A stretch of DNA of 64,000 bases from assembly GCA_028571685.1 (NCBI GenBank), contig CM053164.1, forward strand, positions 34,770,501-34,834,500, in the 5' to 3' direction. The notes under the pieces were generated by a model. The model was given only the letters and a program-made list of their open reading frames with translations, was not told the DNA's origin and ran no database searches. Positions 41,571 to 51,985 of this stretch are shown here, one piece after another. Within the stretch, counting starts at the first letter, position 1, and every line of letters starts with the position of its first letter. The translations under genes and the position numbers were made by a program. The DNA is from Heterohyrax brucei. Lineage: Eukaryota > Chordata > Mammalia > Hyracoidea > Procaviidae.

Positions 41571-42195
41571 TTAATAAGTGCTCAGTATATGCTAAATGTA
41601 TGAGGATTTTTGAAGATTTTAGAAGAATTATCATTTTCACAGAGAAGAGAGATATATTGTAAGAAGAATGATATAATAATGCATAGTCATGGAAATGACA
41701 TAATTCCTAGTATGGGTAGAGACCATGTATGTAAAGGCGTGGAAATGGGTGTCTGAAGTTGTCAGTGATGGAGTAGCAAAGTTCAGATTGACTCTTCCAC
41801 CTTGAACAACTAGAAATACAGATGAAATACATGTAACACTAATTTAAAGACATCAGCTAACAAGCAATGTGGCACTTGGATCCTTGAAGAAAAACACACA
41901 AAGTTATCTGTGCCATTGTCCAGCTTACTATCTGGATGGAGGTGGTTTCCCAGCCACAACGTGGGTTGGTGGAACCTAAAGGGACCCAGAAGTCTGGCTA
42001 GGTCAAGGAGACACAGGTTGGAGTTCCAAGAAACTGAAGCATTAGAAGCTGTGAGGTAGAGTCCCAAAGAAGACTCTCCACAGAGAGAAAGTTTCAGAAA
42101 TTCTGCATTAGGAGTTCCAGTAGAACTTGAGTAGTAATTTGCACATATGTGAGAAAAAGCTACCTGAGGCTAGAAAGAAAATTACAGGAAACCAG
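41571..42195. other. No recognised gene or repeat
   Basis: Unique-looking sequence; the 85-codon minus-strand frame at 41810-42067 has no recognised motif. Confidence 0.4.
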
Positions 42196-42387
42196 TACCT
42201 GTCACTATGGAGTCCATTCTGGCTCTTATGACCCTGCTGGATAGAGAACTACCCAAACGGTTGCCAAGGCTGTAAATTTTATGAAAGCCACTGCCACGTC
42301 TTTCTCCCAGAGAGTGGTGGATTTAAATCACTGCTAGCTATTTCAGGTAGCAGACAGCTGCTTAACCACTGCACCACTAGGCCTCCT
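42196..42387 (-). mobile_element. AfroSINE, subtype with extra middle block, antisense
   Basis: tcactatggagtccattctg, gttgccaaggctgtaaattt, gccacgtctttctcccagag and the reversed head gcttaaccactgcaccacta. It is the antisense counterpart of the subtype at 17267. Confidence 0.88.
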
Positions 42388-43947
42388 TCTTAGGAAACAA
42401 GACATAAAATTTTCAGAGTTCTCTTCAGCCAGAGTTGATGGACCTGGTAATACATAGAACACTGGGTAGACTGCTTAGAAGTACATCATCTTGGTAATTA
42501 AATAGTTTAGTACAAGCTCTACTTCTTTCTTAAAAGCCTTAAAATCAAGGCTTGAATGTTTACAACGGATTCAAAATAATTTAACTGAATACCAAAGTTA
42601 TTTAAAGAAATACACAAAATCTACCAACCAGTAACATAAAATCCACAATGTCTAGAATCCTATAAAAATATGAGGTGTGAAAGAAGGCAAAAATATACAA
42701 CCCATATTCAGAAGAAAAATCAACGAATGGAAAAGCAGACATAAAAATGACACAGATGATAGAATTAAGAAACAGGAACATTAAGACATTTATAATAAAT
42801 ACTTTCCATATGTTCAAGAAGATAAAGAAAAATATAACCATGATGAGATAAACTCTGGTTAGAAAAAAAGACCCAAATTGAACTTCTAAAAAAGGAACAA
42901 CACAATACAGAAAATGAATAATATATTGAATGGAATTAACAGAAAATTAGAAATTGTTATTAAGAGATTTATGAACTTGAAGACATGACACTAATAACTA
43001 TCCAAAATGACTAGAAAAAATTCTAAAACAACAAATGAAAAGAAAATCAGTGACCTATTGAAAAGTTACAGTGAATAAAACAGACATGTAATTAGAGTTC
43101 TACAAGGAAGAAAGAAGAGTAGCACAAAAAATTTATCTGAAGACAAATTGCTGAACTTTATAAAAATCTTAAACTGACAGATCCAGGCAGCTCAATGTTC
43201 AAGTAGAATAAACATCAAGGGAAAAAAAAAGGGGTAAGAGCAGGGAGCAAGGCATGATATTATCAACTTTCTTAGACCTAAGATAAACAGAAAACAAAGT
43301 CAATAAAGCAAATTGTGTACCAAGGAATAAAGACAAGAATGAGAGCACTAAGACCACATTTTTCATCAGAAAATGTGCAAGTGATATAACAGAGCATCCT
43401 TTAAAGTACTTAGAAAAAGCTCTCAGAAAAGAGACATATTAAAACAAAGTTATTATAAAAAAAGAAAGTAAAAAGAGGCATAAAGGTTAGAAAGGAAATA
43501 AAGATTGCTTTATTTGCAAATGCCATAACTGTTTATGTATATATCTTAAAGAATCCACAAAAATAATAAAACTATAAGAACTAGTATGTTGTTTTAAGAA
43601 GGTCACAGATATAAAGTCAATATATAAACACCAAATATATTTCTATACAGTAGGAATAGAATTTAAAAAACTATGCCACTTAAAATAGTGTTAAAAATAA
43701 GATACTTAGAACTGAATTTAACAAAAACGTATGCAAAGCTATACACAGAAAACATAAAAAACACAGTTGAGAGAACATAAAGACCTAAATAAATGAGGAT
43801 ATATACAGTGTTCATGGATCATTCTTCAAAAGAGATTTTTCCAAAAATAAAAAGCCAGTCAAGTCAGAAAAAGAAAATATTTTTAAAACATACCTTTTAT
43901 GGAATTGCATCCAGAACATACAAAAATCTTAACAACTCAATCATTAC

Positions 43948-43995
43948 ACACATACACACATACACACACACATACACATACACACACATATATAT
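43948..43995. repeat. CA-rich microsatellite with interrupting t residues
   Basis: acacacatacacacatacac and related runs, ending in tatatatag. It lies inside old L1 sequence. Confidence 0.95.
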
Positions 43996-44477
43996 AGATA
44001 TTAAAAAGAAACAGGGAAATTTTTGAACAGACACTTCACCAAAGAAGACGTATGAATAGTAAATAAGCACTTGAAAAGATGCTTTATGCTATTAGTATCA
44101 GGGACATGCAGATTAAAACTGCAAAGAGTTTTATAACTACTACACACCCACTAACACTGCTAAAATTTTTAAAAACCTAACAATAATGAGTGCCAGGGAA
44201 GTGTGGAGAAATCAAAATCCTCATACACTGAGGATGAGAATACATTTCAGAAAATAGTATAACAGTTTTAAATATTTAAACTTTCTCTTACCCTGTGACT
44301 TAGTAGATACACCTGAAGTATTTACACAAGAGAAATAAAAACACAAGGATTTATAAAATGTTCAGTTTGTCTCTTAATAACCAAAAAATGGGAAGAACTC
44401 ATATATTCACCTACTGGTGGATGGATTTAAAAAAATGGTGCTACATTCATAAACTTGACTAGTACTCACCAATAAAA

Positions 44478-44650
44478 GAAGTACAAACAGTTAACATGCT
44501 TGGTTGCTAACTGAATGATTGGAGGTTCAAGCCCACCCAGAGACACCATGAAAGAAGTTGTGATCTATTCTGAAAATTTTGTGTAACACAGTTCTGCTCT
44601 GACACACATGGGATTGCTATTAATCAGAACTGACCCAACAGCAACTTTAA
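44478..44650 (+). mobile_element. AfroSINE, long subtype, 5'-truncated
   Basis: gttaacatgcttggttgcta, aatgattggaggttcaagcc, acccagagacaccatgaaag and ctgctctgacacacatggga. This is the sense-strand form of the long subtype seen in antisense at 12953 and 27583. Confidence 0.88.
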
Positions 44651-44926
44651 AAATAATAAAAAATTAAAAGGAACAAAGTATATATGCACACAATAACCTG
44701 AATGAATCCCAAACCATTTCACTAAGTAAAAGATGCCAGATGCAAAACACTATTTCTTATTGTGCTATTCTATATTTATGAAATTTTCAAAATGTCAAAA
44801 TTGTAGGGCAGGAAACTTGTGTTTGCTTGGGCTCCCAGGGGTTCTTTTAACTGGGCAGGACCATAAGGGGATATTATGGGGGCGACAAAATATTCCATAT
44901 CCTGATTTTGGTGTGGCTGTGTACAT

Positions 44927-45086
44927 GAGCCTGAATGGCACAACAGTTAAAAGCTCAGCTAATGTCCCAACAGGTGGCAGTTTGAATCCAGTAGTCACTC
45001 TCTGGAAATTCTGTGAGGCAGTTCTACTTTGTCCTGTAGGGTTGCTATAAGTTGGAACAAACTTGAAGGCACGTAACAACAATGAC
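44927..45086 (+). mobile_element. AfroSINE with RTE-type tail
   Basis: gagcctgaatggcacaacag, ggcagtttgaatccagtagt, tactttgtcctgtagggttg and a 3' end of acttgaaggcacgtaacaac. Confidence 0.92.
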
Positions 45087-45089
45087 ATA

Positions 45090-45190
45090 ACATATACATG
45101 ATTCTATACAGTTGTACAAACTAGAAAAGTCACATACTTTAAAACAGTAAATTTTATTAGATCGATATTATATCTCTATTAAAAAGGTGA
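45090..45190 (+). mobile_element. Old L1 3'UTR remnant
   Basis: acatgattctatacagttgt and taaaacagtaaattttatta followed by atatctctattaaaaaggtg resemble the 3' terminus of old L1s and probably continue the element at 42480-44790. Confidence 0.5.
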
Positions 45191-46099
45191 AGGAGGAGGA
45201 GGTAGAAATTGATATGGTAGGCCCCAATTCTAGTTCTCAAATTCAGAAATTTGAACTTAACTTGATATGATGAACAGTGCCAATACAAAATCAGCATATT
45301 TGTGTAAGTTAATAATGTCCCTGGGGATTATAAAGAACTTGGATTGTTTTCAGCACCAGTGTTTTCTTTTCTTCTTCTGGTCCTAGGAAATTCTGTAAGA
45401 AAAGCAGCTATAAAAGCATTTTTATTCTACTTAATTCGGTAAAAATCTGCTTGGTAATGCAGAGGATGGGTGCAGTTGTAGGCGGTAGGTTGCTAATGAG
45501 TTAATGGATTCCTTTAAAGATAATGTAAATTGGCTAAATTTTGCATCTGATATTCAAATTAAACAAGAAGAGAAAGAAAATGAATCTACAAATACATTCA
45601 ATACCCTGTGGCCTTGTAGCACAAAACAAAAATTAGTATGAAAACACCATCCCTGTGCATTACCCTTAAGAGAATCTGCCTCCTCTAAGCTAATGGGGGT
45701 TCTGATCATGCCAGATCAGACACAAGCACAATTTGTAGGTGTGTAGCTTCTGTCTTGAAAGAAGCTGTTAAACCGTGAAGGGCATGTCACAATCACTCTC
45801 ATGCTTTTCAGAATGCCAAGGCGTTCACCAGGAAGAAAGTGGCACGTGCATTTCACATCCATTCAACCTAGTGAACAACGTCATTAAGTATTCAGCATTA
45901 CGAGGAACTCATTGTTTTACATATAGGATTTGATTCCCTTCGGGACTAAAGTGATGTGAAATCCTTGTTACACAGCACCCTTAGGATTGGAGGGCTCTGG
46001 CTAATTCTTGTTGACACAGAAGTGCTGTGCAAATGACACATGGATCAGCAGCTGTCAAGAAATTAGATTACATTCAACAGTGAATCTTTATAAGAATAT
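45191..46099. other. Repeat-poor stretch, no gene recognised
   Basis: No repeat family recognised between about 45200 and 46090, an unusually long clean run for this window. It has no open frame worth noting. It could hold conserved non-coding sequence, but nothing in the sequence alone shows this. Confidence 0.4.
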
Positions 46100-46720
46100 T
46101 ACCAAAAATTCTAGTAAATGACTGGAAGAGATTATTTGCTGCATATATAATAGACATAGAGTTAAAATCCTTAATATTGCATGATTCACCTAGAACCAAA
46201 TGATAGGCACAAAGATATTCCCAGAACTGATGAATGTGTATAAAATCATATTCTACCTCACTGTTAATCTAGTAAATGCAAATTAAAGTAAGAATTAAGT
46301 GTTATTTTTAATCTACAAAATTGACCTAGAAGAGAAACAGAGGTTGGAAATGACAAGTGTTACCAATAGTGAGAAAATTGTGGGTGATGACAAAAATTAT
46401 CACTATCTGTGTAGAAGACATTTCTGCTGCATCTCTCAAACTTTTCGAGGGCATTGGCTTGTATCTACCAATTATTCCACAAACTGGTTCTACATAAATA
46501 TTGATTGATGCATGCAAATATATTTATTACAGTAATAATGTGACAAAGGAAATCTATTGGAAGCCATTTATATACTCATTGATAGACAACTGAAAATTTA
46601 ACCTATGCTATACCCACACAACAGAATGTTGTGCTGCTTTGGAAAAATTAGTTGAATGAAAAATTCAGTTGAATGAAGCCCAGTGTATATTTTTAAGTGG
46701 AATGACCAAAACAATCTCAT
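46100..46720 (+). mobile_element. Old L1 ORF2 3' end, decayed
   Basis: gatatatttgctgcatatat-like text (gattatttgctgcatatata), gtaaatgcaaattaaagtaa, acccacacaacagaatgttg and ttttaagtggaatgaccaaa follow the terminal ORF2 and 3'UTR order of old L1s at high divergence. Confidence 0.55.
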
Positions 46721-47514
46721 TTTCTAAATTTCATTTCTATAGTATTCTGCTGACTATTTTATAGTGGTCGTGTTTACTTTTAGATTGTCTTAAAACAACA
46801 AAAATACAAAAAATAAAAAACTTGGCAGGATTTGAGTAAAAGATTATTTTCTTATTTTTCTCTTTCTTTATTCCCCGTTTCCTTTGTTACTCAGTCCCTT
46901 TCTCCCTCTTTCTGTTCCTTCAGTGTTTACTGGACAATTTATATGAATCAGTTGGGTACTGAGGATATAAATATCAAGTGGATAATTAGAAGATATAAAA
47001 CAATGACAGTAGGTCATAACTGTGCCAAAGTAGAGCCAAAGCTTATTATAAGCTCAGAGAAACAAGTGTTTGAATCTAGCTGAGAAGGACAGGGAAGGAA
47101 TCAAACAGAAGTCCAAAACATGTGAAAGGTGTTTAAAAGTAGACATTTTCAGAACAGATGAGACTAAGCGTTTCAAACGAGGAGACAAGAGTTTGTTACC
47201 AGTCAAGGCACTTTGATTCTATTTGACTAGAGGAGAAAGAGAAAGAGAACAATTATCTATCAAATCAGGTGAATACTATCAAAACTACTCGAAGTGCTAA
47301 AAATGTGACCACAATTTACATACGTGTGAATTCTTTAAATTCTGAATTTTGCACTGAGAAAGTCTTAAGAGTCTAGAATGTTTTCTTTTCCCTTAGGGTA
47401 ACGGAGGTGCCTCCACTTATGTTTTGCTCCATGTCTGTTTGTGGGGGTTTTCGTAACACTCCAGAATTTACAAGGTGTCATGAACCCACAGGTTGGCACT
47501 GCTCAGTAATGTGG
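46721..47514. other. No recognised gene or repeat
   Basis: Nothing recognisable; the 83-codon frame at 46832-47083 carries no motif. Confidence 0.4.
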
Positions 47515-47655
47515 TTGTCATCTATTGAGTGCTTAAACTCATCCTAGTCACAGTAACTAGGTGAACCCATAAGAAAAGTAATTCTGTGAGGAAGATACTA
47601 TTACCCTTACTTTTAGATGAAAAATGGAGCTGTCAAGTAATTTGCACAAGGCTTC
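47515..47655 (-). mobile_element. MIR SINE, ancient, antisense
   Basis: tctattgagtgcttaaactc, gaggaagatactattaccct, ttttagatgaaaaatggagc and aagtaatttgcacaagg. Confidence 0.65.
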
Positions 47656-48479
47656 CTCCACCATAGCTATTTTCTCGTTTGTTTCTGTTTAGGAATGAGG
47701 CAATGTCTTTTTCAGATTGTGAACACAGGGACCATGTCCAAGATGTTCAAAATTACATCCTGAGCAAAGCTTTTCATTTATGTTAAATGTTTATTTATTT
47801 TGTATTTTAAAATATGAAAAGCTATAATTCCATGTATTTTTAGGGGATACAAGACCCTCCTTACAATCTTGTGGTTACAAATTTGCAAGATCTCTTCTGT
47901 GTGATGATGGATGCACTAATACAGAAGGACAAGAGGTAATGAATACATGAACCAAGCTTTACCTTGCCAGATTTTGAGACTGGCTGGCAATCTGGGAAGA
48001 GTAGCTATAGAAAAGGCCTGATGAAATAGAATTCTGGATCTACTTATACTTTTTCCCTGCCAGATGGGGCTCCTGCCTGGAGAAAGGAGGTGGGAGATGG
48101 ACCCATATTAGGACTGGCATTTTCAAGGATGTGCCTGTAGGTCACTGGATCACAATCTGCTCAAGAATATGATGCCAGGAAGATGACACGGCTCTTTGAC
48201 ATCCCAATAACTTCCTTGGTAACATATGCAATCAGTTCACAAATCCAGCCCCAGCACAGTTGGCCCAAGTTGGAGGAATGGGTGGGGACTGTTGGCACTC
48301 CCAAGAAGACAGGTGGAGCAGCTCAGGATTAAGCTGTTTCCTAAGCCAGCAAAGAAAGAGAGAGATGTCAGAAGTTTCGGGCCTTCCCAAGTTGGTCTAA
48401 ATAGATTACCTATTAGAGAGCGCTAGCCCAACTACACAGTAAGGAAGATTCCAACTGCACAGATTGTAAGTAAATTATT
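47656..48479. other. No recognised gene or repeat
   Basis: Unique-looking, with a GC-richer part at 48060-48430. No domain recognised in the 66-codon frame at 48226-48426. Confidence 0.4.
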
Positions 48480-48595
48480 TTACATCTGTCTCTATCCCAC
48501 CAGATAGGAAACTCCTTGAAGGCAGAAAATGATTTATTTTTCTCTCCCTTACACTGCTTTGCAAGATGCATAACAAAGGTACTTTTGCTGTGGAT
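48480..48595 (+). mobile_element. L2 LINE 3' end fragment
   Basis: ataggaaactccttgaaggc and agaaaatgatttatttttct, then cttacactgctttgcaagat, follow the L2 3'-terminal order. Confidence 0.6.
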
Positions 48596-48857
48596 ATCAT
48601 TTAGATAACAAAATATGTGTAATAGACTTTACAGAGTAAGATGTGTTGTTTAAATGCTTTTGTTTGCTTAGAAAGAAATGAAAACAAAAGAAAAAAATCA
48701 AGTTTTTGTTTTAATTCATGGAAACCTTTTAGTAAATATCAATTGTCAAAATAAATATAAATGATGCAGAACATAAATTATAACTCTTAGAAAAACTATT
48801 CAGTGTATATGAATAAAAATGACAAGCTTTATCAGTGTAGGACAATTAGTACCCTCC

Positions 48858-48955
48858 CCAAAATATGGCAGGCTTTATGAATTTGTGTGTCATCCTTGCA
48901 CAGGGGCCATACTATTTTTTTCTGTATCATCCCAGTGTGCAACTAAAGCAAGTAC
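48858..48955 (-). pseudogene. RNU6 (pseudogene): U6 spliceosomal snRNA pseudogene
   Basis: The minus strand reads nearly end to end as U6 snRNA. The best-preserved stretch in plus-strand text is gtgtcatccttgcacagggg followed by ccatact, and tttctgtatcatccc and aaagcaagtac (the reversed 5' stem) follow. Compared with functional U6 there are many substitutions, including in the 3' stem (aaatatggcaggctttatga) and the 5' half, where several bases are lost before the 5' stem. U6 copies of this kind are spread by L1 machinery. No upstream snRNA promoter elements are recognisable, so it is a pseudogene. Confidence 0.9.
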
Positions 48956-49551
48956 AAAATGCAGTCTTTCATTTAAAAAGAAAAAAATAAAATAAAAAGA
49001 AATCTTAGATAGCAATGTCACATTCTAGAAAAACAAAATAACTTTATGCTCCATAAAGATTCTTAATGCAACCATGTTTCTCTGAAGACTTTCTTTTATC
49101 TTCATTTTTTTAAATAAAAAAAAAATGAACGAGTGTGCATTAGTACACTGAGTCTCCTTTTAATGCATCTAGAATACAAGTGTAGTCATCAGGCAATCAT
49201 GAAAATGTGAAATGAAAACAGCTAATAGTGCATTGTTATTATTACAGATGATTCTCAAGGCATGGAAAAGTTCAAAGCACACTTCATCAGCGTATGATTA
49301 AAAGCATCACATCTGCCTTTGTGGAACTACAAGTCCAGGAGAGCAATTCAGGTCCTAAGGAGCAGAAATGCCCACAGGGTCAGTGAAGGAGGCAGGAGGA
49401 CACACGGAGGCAGCACGTGCATCTAGTTCTGTTAGACAGCCTGTGAGAAGCTGAAGCACATCCAAACATATCCAGAATTTAGCAACTTGCTAACTGGTAC
49501 AAGGCAACACTTACCAGGTGATGGAAACACTGGACACGCCCCTGCCCCCAG
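48956..49551. other. No recognised gene or repeat
   Basis: A-rich at first (48979-49005), then unique-looking. Nothing recognised. Confidence 0.45.
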
Positions 49552-50202
49552 GCTGTTGTCGTTTGGCGCTGTGGAGTCCTTTCTGACTACCCATCCTGAC
49601 AATCGTTGCTGTGTTTAAGCCCATTGTTGCAACCACTGTCCCAATCCACCTCACTGAGGGTGTTCCTTTTTTTCTCATGATATTCTTCTCTGTAGAGACT
49701 GGCCCCTCCTGATAATGTGTTCAAAGGACGTAAGAGGTGTCTCACCATCTTCACTTCTATGAAGCATTCTGGCTGTTCTACACCCAAGACAGATTTATTT
49801 GGCCATGGTATGGTTGGACAGTCCGTGGTGTAATCAATACTGTTTACCATAATTCAAAGGCATCAGTTTTTCTTCAGTCTTACTTATTCATTGTCCAGAT
49901 TTCTTGGACCTATAAGGTGATTGGAAATACCATGGGTTGAGTCAGATGCACCTTAGTCGTTAAAGTTATATATTTCCTTTACAACACACTTAAAGAGGTC
50001 ATCTGTAGCAGATTTGCCCAATGCATATGTCATTTGATTTCTTGACTTCTGCTTCCTCAAGCATTGATTACAGATCCAAGTAAAATGAAATCCTTGACAA
50101 CTTTAATGTTTTCTCTGTTTATCATGGTACTGTTTATTGGTCCAGTTTTAAGGATTTTTGTTTTTTGTATATTAAGGTGTAATCCATACTGGAGGCTGTG
50201 CT
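49552..50202 (-). mobile_element. RTE LINE 3' portion
   Basis: From the 3' tail (gctgttgtcgtttggcgctg) through tgtagagactggcccctcct, attcattgtccagatttctt, gatgcaccttagtcgttaaa and gatccaagtaaaatgaaatc to tattaaggtgtaatccatac. It is collinear with 60592-61310. 5'-truncated just downstream of the reverse transcriptase. The minus-strand 87-codon frame at 49587-49850 is within the RTE C-terminal region and is broken. Confidence 0.92.
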
Positions 50203-50836
50203 CTCCACCTACCAAAATACCTACCCTGACAAGACAGCTAAGGAGAAAGGAATAAGCCTAGGAAATCACACCAGATCTTGAGAAAGAGTAAAGGAATAGG
50301 GACTGCACTGGTAGTTTACATACAGTAGTTAGAGTCAGCTGACAAGGCTTCCCTGAACTATTGGTTGCAAAGAAAAGGCAAAGACCAAGATAAGAGGAAT
50401 CTAGAGAGGGCAAAGGATGGGAAAGAGACATTGGTAAAACAGGAAAAAGACACAAGGATCTAAAGAGTATTCTTTGGGGTCAAACTTTGTTGGCATGCGA
50501 TAAAAATCTAGGAAGTCAAGAGCAAAAACATTCCAGAATGGAATTAGAAAATCAAAGGAAACTTTGATTTAAGAAAATGAAAAGCAAAAACAAACATCAA
50601 CAATAACAAAAACAACTGGCAGTGTTGAAAAAAAGGCAAAGAGAAAGAGAGGCAGAGGAAAACATTTGGAAAGTATAAGAAAGCAAGAGGAGGACGATAC
50701 AAGCCACAGATGCTGTAAGCAAAGTATCTAAGATGCTGGTGAAGCTGACATGGACTCCACCAGACGTTGAGAAAGAAAGCTTCAGGACTCAGACAAGAGA
50801 GAAGAATTCACCAGGCCTTCAAGTAAGTACATGAAT
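50203..50836. other. No recognised gene or repeat
   Basis: Purine-rich plus strand with many gaaag and aaac runs, no recognised family. Confidence 0.45.
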
Positions 50837-50876
50837 GTGTGTGTGTGTGTGTGTGTATGTGTGTATGTGTGTCTAT
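50837..50876. repeat. TG microsatellite
   Basis: An uninterrupted gtgtgtgtgtgtgtgtgtgt run followed by tatgtgtgtatgtgtgtcta. Confidence 0.97.
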
Positions 50877-50904
50877 GACTCTAGTTACAAATAATTTAAA
50901 AATA

Positions 50905-51115
50905 ATAATAACTGGCATTTATTGACTGTGCCTACGTGGCCATCATTGCAGCAAATATTTACATGAATTTTATCTCATTTAATCATTTCCATAACCCTAG
51001 GAGATGGATGCTACTCTTATGTCCATTTTATAGGTGAATAAAATAAGGCTAAGGGTTGTTAAGTAACTTCCTCCTGATCACATACTAATGAACCAGAATT
51101 TAGCTTTGGATTATC
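50905..51115 (-). mobile_element. MIR SINE, ancient, antisense, well preserved
   Basis: ataactggcatttattgact, ttttatctcatttaatcatt, ccctaggagatggatgctac, ttataggtgaataaaataag and gttgttaagtaacttcctcc follow the reversed MIR order. Confidence 0.8.
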
Positions 51116-51344
51116 TATCATTAGCCTCAGTTACTTTATGGTATAAATCAGCTTTTGACCTGAGATAGAACAGTGGAAGGAATCTAAAGTGCACGAAACA
51201 TCCCCTCTGGTAAAAAAGTTTGAGGAACTGGAAAAGTTTAAAACATTTGCAATAACTAATATCAAGCTTCTCTAAGAGAATCATTGTAAGGTATCCAAAT
51301 TCAACTGCTGTCTTCACTGTCATTATCATCAGCTAAGCTAAACC
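51116..51344. other. No recognised gene or repeat
   Basis: Short unique-looking stretch. Confidence 0.4.
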
Positions 51345-51985
51345 AGCCTTGTCTTTCTCCTGGATTATTGCACCGGTTTCTTCCCTTACCTTCATATGCT
51401 CGGTCTTAGTTCAGCAGCCTGACTGAGTCTTTTAAAATGAAAATAAGATTATGTCACTCTTTGTCTAAAAGCCCTTCATGAGATCACTCCCAATAAAAGC
51501 TCAAGCTCTCCCAGTGGTTGACAAGGACTGCATGATCTAGCCAGCTACCTGCTCTCACTACCAAGCTCACTCCCCTTTGCTTGCCATCCTGCTGCTGCTG
51601 CTGGCCTCCCTGACACTAGCAGTCCTCTTTCGCTTTCTGGTCTCTTCACCAGGAACGTTTTTCTCCAAAACAGCCGTAGGAAATTCCCCATCACTTTCTC
51701 CAGGTTGCCTCTCAGTCATTATCTTAAAACTTTTCTGTATCACTCAAAATCAAATGGTACCTCTCGGAGCACTCCTCTGTCTTCATGGCCCCTACATTAT
51801 TTTCCTCTAGAATGCTTGTCACTGGCTGAACTTCTAATTATTTGTTTGTTATGTGCCCTTAGTCCTGGGATGTCAGTTTCATGAAAAAATTTTTTTCCGT
51901 TTTCCCCACTGCTGTGTCTCCAGCGCCCATACAAATGTCTGAGGAGGGCTCCACAAATATTTATCTAATGAATCAACGCAAAATG
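51345..51985 (+). mobile_element. L2 LINE 3' region, extensive
   Basis: agattatgtcactctttgtc, aaaagcccttcatgagatca, tgacaaggactgcatgatct, agccagctacctgctctcac, cctttgcttgccatcctgct, gggatgtcagtttcatg and ctccagcgcccatacaaatg occur in L2 order over about 640 bp, one of the best L2 copies here. The 77-codon frame at 51577-51810 is part of the relic, not a membrane protein. Confidence 0.85.

Larger units (their letters stand above)
42480..44790 (+). mobile_element. Old L1 (L1M/HAL1 type), sense, decayed ORF1 and ORF2 parts
   Basis: The A-rich plus strand runs from ORF1-like text (caaaatctaccaaccagtaa, aatgacacagatgatagaat, acagatccaggcagctcaat) through ORF2 (gattgctttatttgcaaatg, caccaaagaagacgtatgaa, ggacatgcagattaaaactg, tgtggagaaatcaaaatcct) to the ORF2 end (cctactggtggatggattta). 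It is interrupted by a CA repeat at 43948-43995 and a SINE at 44478. No long frame survives. Confidence 0.75.

Noticed and set aside
51577..51810. 77-codon frame resembling a signal peptide or membrane segment
   Set aside because: Lies within a well-aligned L2 3' region; the leucine run comes from a short ctg repeat.
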